Shown: one piece after another, positions 44,936 through 52,509 of the stretch
How the letters are laid out: every line of letters starts with the position of its first letter
Numbering within the stretch: position 1 is the first letter of the stretch
NCBI RefSeq assembly: GCF_045038405.1
Contig: NZ_CP173660.1
Span: forward strand, 2,046,001 to 2,110,000
Length of the DNA stretch: 64,000 bases
Source of the DNA: Sellimonas caecigallum
Lineage (GTDB): Bacteria > Bacillota > Clostridia > Lachnospirales > Lachnospiraceae
Direction: 5' to 3'
Notes under the pieces: generated by a model
What the model saw: the letters and a program-made list of their open reading frames with translations, nothing else
Database searches by the model: none
What the model was told of the DNA's origin: nothing
Made by a program: the position numbers and the translations under genes

Positions 44936-45598
44936 ATGGGATTTTTTTCAAAGAAGATAGATAAAAAAGTTGCGTCGTATCAGCAGGAGCTGATGGAAAC
45001 ACACTATCAGGAAGTGGACAATATGTACCGGCAGATACGGGGCTGGCGGCACGACTACCGCAACCATATCCAGACGATGAAAGCGTATGCGGCTGCAGAG
45101 GATTGGGATGCCATAAAACGGTATCTGGATCTCCTGGACGAGGATCTGATGACTGTGGATACGGTTCTAAAGACCGGGAATCCGATGACGGACGCGATTC
45201 TCAATTCCAAAATCTCACTGGCAAAATCAAAGAATATTCAGATTGTGGCGGATGCCCATATTCCTCTGAAACTGAAATCATCAGAGATTGATTTGTGCTG
45301 TATCATCGGCAATCTGTTTGACAACGCCATTGAAGCCAGCGTAAAACTCCCGGAAGATCAGAGACTGATCCGGGTATATATGGATATGAAAAGCACGCAG
45401 CTTTATATTTCTTTTACGAACTTTACCGCCTCCAGGAAAATGAAAAAAGAAGGGAAGCTGTTTCGCAGTACAAAAGGCCAGGGGCACGGATTCGGACTTG
45501 CCCGTATCAATGCTATCGTGGAACGTCTGGATGGATATATCAGCTGCAACAGCGAGGATGGAGCGTTCACAACAGAAATATTGCTTCCGCAGACGTAA
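44936..45598 (+). CDS. GHKL histidine kinase without a membrane sensor
   Basis: A 220-residue kinase of the AgrC/HPK10 type. It has the phosphoacceptor block WRHDYRNHI (H39), the N-box NLFDNAIEAS near residue 127 and a G-box GHGFGLARIN near residue 184. Unlike AgrC it has no membrane segments at all; only about 30 mostly charged residues precede the histidine block. So it either senses a cytoplasmic signal or works with another membrane protein. It is five bases after the LytTR regulator and is closed by a strong terminator at 45609-45662, before the exporter genes. The first ATG at 44936 has a weak ribosome binding site (GAGG), consistent with translational coupling. Confidence 0.9.
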   Translation: MGFFSKKIDKKVASYQQELMETHYQEVDNMYRQIRGWRHDYRNHIQTMKAYAAAEDWDAIKRYLDLLDEDLMTVDTVLKTGNPMTDAILNSKISLAKSKNIQIVADAHIPLKLKSSEIDLCCIIGNLFDNAIEASVKLPEDQRLIRVYMDMKSTQLYISFTNFTASRKMKKEGKLFRSTKGQGHGFGLARINAIVERLDGYISCNSEDGAFTTEILLPQT

Positions 45599-45608
45599 GT
45601 GTGTGCAG

Positions 45609-45662
45609 ATCGTCCCCCGGAAACAATCATTCGTCCCCAGAGTGATCCGGGGACGATTTTTT
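45609..45662 (+). terminator. strong terminator between kinase and exporters
   Basis: ATCGTCCCCCGG (45609-45620) pairs with CCGGGGACGAT (45647-45657), followed by six T. A third CGTCCCC copy (45632-45638) lies in the loop and could pair alternatively with the same 3' arm. Confidence 0.88.
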
Positions 45663-45701
45663 ATGATAAAATTTTTATCAGAAAGGGCGGTGGTTTTCGC
45701 G

Positions 45702-47549
45702 ATGATAAAAAAAGCAAAAATGTCCAGGCCGAAATATCATATGGGTCAAAATACATGGTTTATGGTCAAAATCGCATGGACTTCGGGAGAAAAAAAGGTC
45801 ATTGTTCTCAGTCTTCTTTCCGCAGTGCTTTCCGTGGCGCTCAACCTGGTAAATCTGTATGTGGCGCCTTCGATTCTTTCCGCGGTGGAAAGGCATGTCC
45901 CTGTTGGGGAGCTGATGTGGACAATCGGAGAATTTGTTCTTGGACTGATGTTCGTATCGGCGGCATCCGAATATGTGAATGTAAATACTCTGTACGGCAG
46001 AATCAGTGTGCGCCGTGAGATCGTAGCGAGACTCAACAGAAAAGCAGCGACCACGTCATATCCTAATCTGGACAACGACCAGTTCCGAAAACTGATGGCA
46101 AAATCAAGGGAGTGTGTGAAAATGAACAAGTCGGCGACAGAGGCTGTCTGGACGACGCTCACAACGCTGTCTGCCGATCTCCTTGGATTTTTGGTTTATA
46201 TCAGTCTTCTGACTTCCGTGCAGCCGATTCTGGTTTTTATCATCATTTTGACTGCGGGTTCCAGCTATTTCATCGGAAATCATGTAAACGGATACGAATA
46301 CCGCCATCGGGAGGAAGAAGCAGAATATGAAAGGCACATGACGTATCTTTCGGAACGCGCGAGAGATCTGAGCGCGGCAAAAGACATCCGCATTTTCGGA
46401 CTGCGGTCCTGGTTTTCAGAACTGTATACAAAGGCGATGGACGCTTACACCAGCTTTCACAGAAGAGCACAGGGTGTATATATATGGGCAAAAATCGCGG
46501 ATCTTGTTTTGACGTTTCTGCGCAATGCGGTTATATACTGGTACCTTGTCCGGATGGTAATAAAGGACGGACTGGATGTGGCGGAATTTCTCCTCTTCTT
46601 TACCGCGGCCAGCGGGTTTGGCGAATGGGTGTTTGGGATTCTAAGAGAGTTTCATATTTTATATAGACAGTCGCTTGACATTTCAACAGTCCGCGAATGC
46701 CTGGAATTTGACGAGCCGTTTACATTTGAGGCTGGAAGAACGCTCCGATCTGAGAGGGGAAGGAAATACGAGATTCGGCTGGAACATGTATCTTTCCGGT
46801 ATCCAGGCGCTGACAAGAATACATTGACAGATATCAATCTCACGCTGCATCCCGGCGAAAGGCTCGCTGTCGTCGGACTCAATGGGGCAGGGAAAACGAC
46901 GTTGGTTTATCTGATCTGCGGATTACTGGACCCTACCGAGGGCCGTGTATTGCTTGACGGAACAGATATAAGAGACTTTTGCCGCACAGACTACTATACG
47001 ATGTTTTCCGCAGTATTTCAGAGTTTTTCCCTTTTGGCCGGAACGATTGCGGAAAATGTCGCTCAAAACGACCTGGAATTTGACAGAAAACGCGTGGAGG
47101 AATGTATCGAAAAGGCGGGCCTGCGGGCCAAAGTGGAATCTTTGCCGGATGGATATGACACTTATCTCAACCGGGAGGTATATGAAGGGGCAATCCTGCT
47201 TTCCGGCGGAGAAACACAGAGGCTTATGCTGGCCCGGGCCCTCTATAAAGATGCGCCTTTCATCGTGCTCGACGAGCCGACGGCAGCGCTTGATCCGATC
47301 GCGGAATCAGAGATTTATCAAAAATATAATGAGCTCACAAGAGGAAAATCATCCGTCTATATTTCACACCGTCTTGCGTCTACCCGTTTCTGTGACCGGA
47401 TTATCATGATCGATGGCGCTGGGATCAGCGAGGAAGGAACACACGATGAACTCATGAAGCTGGGAGGCAAGTATGCGGATTTTTACGAAATGCAGAGCAA
47501 ATATTACAGGGAAGGGGATGCGGATCATGGAGAAGAACAGCAAACTTAA
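45702..47549 (+). CDS. ABC exporter half-transporter (first of a pair)
   Basis: A 615-residue half-exporter: about six membrane helices in the first 330 residues, then an ATP-binding domain with Walker A GLNGAGKTT, Q-loop SAVFQSFSL, signature LSGGETQRLM and Walker B FIVLDEPTAAL with an intact catalytic Glu, and the switch His in SHRLAS. I set the start at the ATG at 45702 with GGTGG eight bases upstream; the ATG at 45663 comes directly after the terminator T-run. The second half-transporter overlaps its end by 23 bases, so both are made together and probably form a heterodimer. The substrate may be a peptide, lipid or drug; the LytTR pair upstream suggests it is regulated. Confidence 0.9.
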   Translation: MIKKAKMSRPKYHMGQNTWFMVKIAWTSGEKKVIVLSLLSAVLSVALNLVNLYVAPSILSAVERHVPVGELMWTIGEFVLGLMFVSAASEYVNVNTLYGRISVRREIVARLNRKAATTSYPNLDNDQFRKLMAKSRECVKMNKSATEAVWTTLTTLSADLLGFLVYISLLTSVQPILVFIIILTAGSSYFIGNHVNGYEYRHREEEAEYERHMTYLSERARDLSAAKDIRIFGLRSWFSELYTKAMDAYTSFHRRAQGVYIWAKIADLVLTFLRNAVIYWYLVRMVIKDGLDVAEFLLFFTAASGFGEWVFGILREFHILYRQSLDISTVRECLEFDEPFTFEAGRTLRSERGRKYEIRLEHVSFRYPGADKNTLTDINLTLHPGERLAVVGLNGAGKTTLVYLICGLLDPTEGRVLLDGTDIRDFCRTDYYTMFSAVFQSFSLLAGTIAENVAQNDLEFDRKRVEECIEKAGLRAKVESLPDGYDTYLNREVYEGAILLSGGETQRLMLARALYKDAPFIVLDEPTAALDPIAESEIYQKYNELTRGKSSVYISHRLASTRFCDRIIMIDGAGISEEGTHDELMKLGGKYADFYEMQSKYYREGDADHGEEQQT

Positions 47550-49401
47550 ATCATGGAGAGAAACGAGGACGCTTACCAGCCGCGCATTCCGGATCTTTTT
47601 CAAGCGCTATCCTCAGATGGTCATGTCTCGCCTGCTGAGCGTCATGTGGACGGCTCTTACGCCCTATGTCGGCATTTATCTTTCTGCGCTTGTGATCGAC
47701 GAACTTGCGGGCAGCAGAAATATCCGGCGCCTGCAGGCTCTCGTTCTGCTTACGCTTCTTTCCGGCGCCTTTACGGCTCTTTGCTCGGCGTTTCTCGAAA
47801 AGTGGAAGGAGACACAGAATGCAGGATTGTGGTTGAAGGTAGAGCAGATTTTTGCGGAAAAACTTTTTGAGATGGACTATGGAAATCTGGATGAAACAAA
47901 AACTGCGGAGCTGCTCTCCACGATCCGGCAAAATCAGAATGGGGGCGGCTGGGGACTGTACAGGGTAATTGAGAACTATGAGACGCTGTGCTCTTCCCTG
48001 CTGACAATCATAGGGGGCTTTTCCACGACGATTGCTCTGTTTACAAGTCCGGTTCCGGAAAGTGCAGGAGCCTATACAATATGGAACCATCCTCTGTGCG
48101 TTGCCCTTGTGATCGCCGTTATGATTGTGATTACGTATACCGCGCCGGCGCTTTACAACAAAGCAGGAAGCTACTGGGCACGGAACGCAGATTCCATCAA
48201 TTTCAGCAACCGCATGTTCAGCTTTTTTGGCTGGCTAGGCGATCGGAAAGAGATTGCCGCGGATGTGAGAGTGTACCGGCAGGACAAAATGTGCGAACGC
48301 TATAACCAAAAGAAAGACGATGCGTTTGGTTCCGGAGGTCAGTTTGCAGCATACAGCCGGGGTCCGGCCGGGTTGTACAGCGCGTTGTCTTCCGCAGTAT
48401 CCGTACTTTTCACAGGCGTCGTATACACCTTCGTCTGTCTGAAAGCGTGGGCAGGAGCCTTTGGACCCGGCGCTGTCACACAATATGTCGTGTCTGCCAC
48501 AAAAGTGGCAGGAGGTGTGTCCAGCCTGATCTCAATGCTTGGAAATATGCGGAATAACGCCTCTTTTTTGGAGCAGGTGTTTACGTTTCTTGATATTGAG
48601 AACCGTATGTATCAGGGCAGCCTGACCATCGAAAAACGCCGCGACCGGAAGTATGAAGTAGAGTTTCGCAACGTTTCTTTTCGATACCCCGGCAGTACAT
48701 ATGATGTGCTGCGCAACGTCAATATGAAATTTGAAATTGGGAAACGTCTTGCCGTGGTCGGCAGAAATGGAAGCGGAAAGACGACATTTATCAAGCTGCT
48801 CTGCAGACTTTATGATCCTACAGAAGGAGAAATTCTGCTGAACGGCATTGATATCCGAAAGTATAACTATGCGGAATATATGACGCTTTTTTCCGTTGTT
48901 TTCCAGGACTTTCAACTGTTTGCGCTGAAACTTGGGGAAAATGTCGCTTCCAAGGTTGACTATGACGAAGTGCGGGTGCTGGACTGTCTGGAAAAGGCAG
49001 GATTTACGGAAGATTTTTTCAAAATGCAAAAAGGAGTTGAGACGTATCTGTATAAAGACTATGAAAAAGACGGTGTGAATGTCTCCGGCGGCGAGGCGCA
49101 GAAAATCGCCATCGCCAGGGCGCTCTACAAGGATGCCCCTTTTATCATTCTCGATGAGCCTACCGCGGCGCTCGATCCTGTCGCCGAAGCGGAGATATAC
49201 TTCAGGTTCAATGAGATTGCAGGGGACAAAACGTCTGTCTATATCAGCCATAGGCTTTCCTCCTGCAAATTTTGCGACAAGATCGTTGTGTTCCATGGAG
49301 GAGAGGTAATCCAGCAAGGTACGCATGATTCCCTGGTAGCAGAGGAAAACGGAGAATACTATAAACTGTGGCATACACAGGCGCAGTATTACACAGAATA
49401 A
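47527..49401 (+). CDS. ABC exporter half-transporter (second of a pair)
   Basis: A 624-residue half-exporter with about six membrane helices (residues 25-330) and a C-terminal ATP-binding domain: Walker A GRNGSGKTT, Q-loop VVFQDFQL, signature VSGGEAQKIA and Walker B FIILDEPTAAL, all canonical. So, unlike many heterodimeric exporters, neither half shows a degenerate ATP site. The ATG at 47527 is about nine bases after AGGGAAGGGG and lies inside the previous gene, a sign of translational coupling. The following aadE-like gene has no promoter or terminator before it and is likely on the same transcript. Confidence 0.9.
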   Translation: MEKNSKLKSWRETRTLTSRAFRIFFKRYPQMVMSRLLSVMWTALTPYVGIYLSALVIDELAGSRNIRRLQALVLLTLLSGAFTALCSAFLEKWKETQNAGLWLKVEQIFAEKLFEMDYGNLDETKTAELLSTIRQNQNGGGWGLYRVIENYETLCSSLLTIIGGFSTTIALFTSPVPESAGAYTIWNHPLCVALVIAVMIVITYTAPALYNKAGSYWARNADSINFSNRMFSFFGWLGDRKEIAADVRVYRQDKMCERYNQKKDDAFGSGGQFAAYSRGPAGLYSALSSAVSVLFTGVVYTFVCLKAWAGAFGPGAVTQYVVSATKVAGGVSSLISMLGNMRNNASFLEQVFTFLDIENRMYQGSLTIEKRRDRKYEVEFRNVSFRYPGSTYDVLRNVNMKFEIGKRLAVVGRNGSGKTTFIKLLCRLYDPTEGEILLNGIDIRKYNYAEYMTLFSVVFQDFQLFALKLGENVASKVDYDEVRVLDCLEKAGFTEDFFKMQKGVETYLYKDYEKDGVNVSGGEAQKIAIARALYKDAPFIILDEPTAALDPVAEAEIYFRFNEIAGDKTSVYISHRLSSCKFCDKIVVFHGGEVIQQGTHDSLVAEENGEYYKLWHTQAQYYTE

Positions 49402-49446
49402 GAGGATTTTTACTACATTTGAAAATTGCCGGTAAGGAGGATGGAA

Positions 49447-50322
49447 ATGATGAGAACGGAAGAAGAGATGATGCGGATGATCCGGGATACGGCCAGGAAG
49501 GATGACCGGATCCGGGCAGCTTATCTGGAAGGATCCAGGGCAAATCCGAAAGTTCCAAAAGATATGTTCCAGGATTATGATGTCGTGTACATCGTGGAGG
49601 AGACAGAGTCGTTCCAGAGAGACAAAAGCTGGATCGACCGTTTCGGGAAACGGCTCTATATGCAGTATCCGGAAGACAGGGAGGCACCTGAGGACAAGGC
49701 GCGATGCTACGGTTGGCTGATGCAGTTTGCGGACGGAAACCGGATGGATCTCCATGTCTGTACGAAAGAATATGCCAGAAGCCATCTGGAGCTTTACCGG
49801 GTGCTGGTGGACAAGGACGGGATTTTTGAAGAAAAAGAGATGCTGTCAGATGAAAGATACCGGGTACAAAGGCCGGATCAGGAAGAGTTCTCCGCCGTGT
49901 GCAATGAGTTCTGGTGGTGCCTCAACAATGTGGCAAAGGGAATGTGGAGAAGGGAGATCCCTTATGTGATGGAGATGCTTGATATGATCATCCGACCGAT
50001 GCTGAGAACGATTTTGGAGTGGAAGATTGGTGTGGAGACTGAATTTTCTGTAAGCGCAGGGAAGTCTGGCAAATATATGGAGCAGTATCTGGATGAAGAC
50101 ACATACAGTCGATACTTGGAGACATACACAAGTGCAGGGATCTCAGATATTCAGACCGGTGTGGAGGAAATGTGCAGACTTTTCCACGAGACAGCCCTTT
50201 ATGTAAGCGGAAAACTGGATTTGACGTACAATCTGGAGGAGGCAAAAAACAGCAGGGAATATCTCGAAGACATCCTGTCCCTCCCTTTGGATGCAGAGAC
50301 GATCCTTCTGAGAAAAAAGTAG
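49447..50322 (+). CDS. AadE-like aminoglycoside 6-nucleotidyltransferase
   Basis: A 291-residue nucleotidyltransferase-fold protein. The active-site block is GSRANPKVPKDMFQDYDVVYIV (residues about 29-50), with the GS pair and the D-x-D acids of the family, and DGNRMDLHV supplies the third acid near residue 98. The pattern and length match streptomycin 6-adenylyltransferase AadE/AntA. Whether it really inactivates an aminoglycoside is not known, since many chromosomal relatives have no measured activity. The ATG at 49447 lies six bases after AAGGAGG. It follows the two exporter genes without a terminator, and the Imm5-like gene starts 24 bases downstream. Confidence 0.85.
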   Translation: MMRTEEEMMRMIRDTARKDDRIRAAYLEGSRANPKVPKDMFQDYDVVYIVEETESFQRDKSWIDRFGKRLYMQYPEDREAPEDKARCYGWLMQFADGNRMDLHVCTKEYARSHLELYRVLVDKDGIFEEKEMLSDERYRVQRPDQEEFSAVCNEFWWCLNNVAKGMWRREIPYVMEMLDMIIRPMLRTILEWKIGVETEFSVSAGKSGKYMEQYLDEDTYSRYLETYTSAGISDIQTGVEEMCRLFHETALYVSGKLDLTYNLEEAKNSREYLEDILSLPLDAETILLRKK

Positions 50323-50346
50323 CAAAAAGGAGAAAGGAGAAAAAAC

Positions 50347-50874
50347 ATGGCAAAATTGAGAAAAATGTTGGGAGACATTCAATCCGATATATGCAAAGAT
50401 CTCATGAAGCTTATTGAGACACAGAGTAAGCAGACACTGGCGTCCTGGGCGCTTTCTTACGCGGTGGAGGAGTATCTGCCCATTTACCAAAAAGAATACC
50501 CGGAAGATCGTATCCTTTCTGAAACAGCGGCGGTTTGCAGGCAATATCTGGGTGGAGAGCAGAAGCTTGCCCAGATCAAACCATATCTGAAAGAGGCGGC
50601 CCAGATTGCCAGGGAACTGGATGATATGCCGGCAGCTCAGGCAGCAGCCCGGGCAGTGGCGACAGCGTGTGCATCGGTGCAGACGCCGACGAACACACTG
50701 GGATTTTTGTTTTACGGAGCTGCGGCACAGGCGTATGCATCTCTTGGAACCAAGGAGTCCAAGGAAGTATATGAGGAGTGTGCGCAGAAAGAACTGGAAA
50801 AGGCGTATGCGGCTTTAAGAGAATGCGCAGTGGAAGAAGAGCCGAATCCGGTAAAGATCAAATGGAATTGCTGA
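50347..50874 (+). CDS. Imm5-like putative immunity protein
   Basis: A 175-residue soluble all-helical protein. The blocks LMKLIETQSKQTLASWALSYAVEEYLPIY at the start, AAQAAARAVATACASVQTPTN in the middle and EEEPNPVKIKWNC at the end are those of the Imm5-like family, which is annotated as putative immunity proteins for polymorphic toxins. No toxin gene is visible in the window. AAAGGAG lies before the ATG. It is the last gene of the exporter-aadE run and precedes a promoter at 50897. It could be a free-standing defence gene or part of the export cluster; there is no direct evidence for toxin binding. Confidence 0.75.
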   Translation: MAKLRKMLGDIQSDICKDLMKLIETQSKQTLASWALSYAVEEYLPIYQKEYPEDRILSETAAVCRQYLGGEQKLAQIKPYLKEAAQIARELDDMPAAQAAARAVATACASVQTPTNTLGFLFYGAAAQAYASLGTKESKEVYEECAQKELEKAYAALRECAVEEEPNPVKIKWNC

Positions 50875-50896
50875 TTTTTCTGCAAAAAAGAAAGTG

Positions 50897-50926
50897 TTGC
50901 ATTAATGCGTTAAAGTGTGATATACT
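50897..50926 (+). promoter_or_regulatory. promoter of the NSS transporter gene
   Basis: TTGCAT (50897-50902), 18-bp spacer, TATACT (50921-50926). Confidence 0.6.
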
Positions 50927-50997
50927 GTCGGGCGGAGGAGATTTCGGCAGCATATGAAGGAAATCTCTTCTGAAGTAAAAAAGACAGGGGAAAAGAG

Positions 50998-52311
50998 ATG
51001 AAAAAAAGAGAGACTTTTACGAGCGGGCTTGGATTTGTCATGGCCTGTATCGGTTCAGCTATCGGACTCGGAAATATATGGATGTTCCCGTATCGATTAG
51101 GTGCCTACGGCGGGGCTGCATTTCTCATACCGTATCTCTTCTTTGTGCTGGTGCTTGGAACGACAGGGCTTATGATCGAATTTTCTTTCGGGAGGCATTT
51201 CCAAGGCGGATCTATGTCCGGGATACGCAAAGTGTTCAAGGAGAGAAAAATGCGAGGAGGCTCCATTGTCGGAGCGCTTCCGGCCATCGGTCTTGCCGGT
51301 ATCTTTGTGTTTTACAATATAGTGATAGGATGGATTTTGAAGTATCTTTTCATGAGCGTAAGCGGAGAGCTTGGAAAGATCAATGCGGATACTTATTTTG
51401 ACGGGTTTGCAGGTACGGCATCTTCTATTCCGTGGGACATCCTGTCCATCATGCTGACAATTCTCATCATTTCATTTGGAGTGACAAAAGGGATTGAGCG
51501 GATAAGCAAGATCATTATGCCGGCTCTTTTTGTGATTTTTCTTTTGTTGGCGGTGCGTTCTTTGACGCTCCCTGGAGCGATGGATGGAGTGAGATTTCTG
51601 ATGAAGCCGGACTGGTCACAGCTTGGTAAGGTGGATACATGGGTCATGGCTCTCGGACAGGCTTTTTTCACAGTGTCGCTCAATGGCTGTGGAATGGTTG
51701 TCTACGGAAGCTATCTGAAGAAAGAGTACAATATTCCGAAGCTTTCGCTCACAACAGCGATTCTCGACACAATGGCGGCAATCCTGGCATCCTTTGTGAT
51801 TATGCCGGCTGTGTTTGCTTTTCAGCTGGATGTTAAGACAGGACCTCCGCTCCTCTTTATAACGATGCCGTCAATTTTTGAGAAGATGCCGGGGGGAAGT
51901 ATCGTGGCTCCGGTCTTCTTTATCAGCCTTTTGTTTGCTTCTGTTTCATCGTCTATCAATATGCTGGAGGGAGTGACGGAGGCGGTGATCTCGAACACGA
52001 AGATCACAAGAAAGAGGGCAGCTATCCTGATCGGAGTGATACTGGGACTTGTATCCGTGCCACTGAATCTCAGTATGGCTGCATTTGACAGCTTTACGAA
52101 TTTTATTACGATTCTGGTTTCGCCTTTGATGGTAATTCTTGTGCTCATCGTTTTCTTTTATCTCTATGACCAAAAGAAAGCAATTCAGGAGATCGGCGAA
52201 GGCGGAAACATAAAATTTGGAAAATGGTATGAGTATTTTGTAAAATATGTTTTCCTGATCATTACAGCTTTGGTTGTGATCTTAGGTGTTGTATATGGAG
52301 GAATCGGATAA
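50998..52311 (+). CDS. sodium-dependent transporter of the NSS family
   Basis: A 437-residue membrane protein of the neurotransmitter:sodium symporter family (LeuT/TnaT fold). The first segment holds the sodium and substrate motif ACIGSAIGLGNIWMFPY (about residues 16-32), and GAYGGAAFLIPYLF follows. About eleven membrane segments are visible; bacterial NSS proteins of this size often have eleven rather than twelve. Bacterial members import amino acids such as leucine, tyrosine or tryptophan with Na+; the substrate is not predictable here. GGGGAAAAG precedes the ATG. The gene appears monocistronic, ending just before the ptsG promoter. Confidence 0.93.
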   Translation: MKKRETFTSGLGFVMACIGSAIGLGNIWMFPYRLGAYGGAAFLIPYLFFVLVLGTTGLMIEFSFGRHFQGGSMSGIRKVFKERKMRGGSIVGALPAIGLAGIFVFYNIVIGWILKYLFMSVSGELGKINADTYFDGFAGTASSIPWDILSIMLTILIISFGVTKGIERISKIIMPALFVIFLLLAVRSLTLPGAMDGVRFLMKPDWSQLGKVDTWVMALGQAFFTVSLNGCGMVVYGSYLKKEYNIPKLSLTTAILDTMAAILASFVIMPAVFAFQLDVKTGPPLLFITMPSIFEKMPGGSIVAPVFFISLLFASVSSSINMLEGVTEAVISNTKITRKRAAILIGVILGLVSVPLNLSMAAFDSFTNFITILVSPLMVILVLIVFFYLYDQKKAIQEIGEGGNIKFGKWYEYFVKYVFLIITALVVILGVVYGGIG

Positions 52312-52316
52312 AAAAC

Positions 52317-52345
52317 TTGACAAACATCCGATGCAATTGTATACT
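52317..52345 (+). promoter_or_regulatory. promoter of ptsG-glcT
   Basis: Perfect TTGACA (52317-52322), 17-bp spacer, TATACT (52340-52345). Confidence 0.85.
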
Positions 52346-52368
52346 TGTTACAGAAAAAATAAATTCTG

Positions 52369-52453
52369 ATAGTGTGTTACTGAATGCAGGCATCAACTAT
52401 CCTTCACAGATTACATCGTTCGGTGTAGTCTGTAAGGTAGTTGGTGTTTTTTT
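52369..52453 (+). promoter_or_regulatory. RAT antiterminator and overlapping terminator
   Basis: TAGTGTGTTACTG-AAT-GCAGGCATCAACTA (starting near 52369) resembles the ribonucleic antiterminator that LicT/GlcT-type proteins bind. It overlaps the 5' arm (52391-52415) of a long terminator whose 3' arm is 52424-52446, followed by seven T. Binding of the antiterminator protein would block termination. Confidence 0.82.
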
Positions 52454-52509
52454 GTTTTAAAGGATGAAACATACTGTTGGATTTTGGAAGAGAAGAGAGG
52501 AGAAAAAAG

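Noticed and set aside
45498..45701. N-terminal extension of the first exporter
   Set aside because: It overlaps the kinase gene and the strong terminator; a ribosome binding site lies before 45702.
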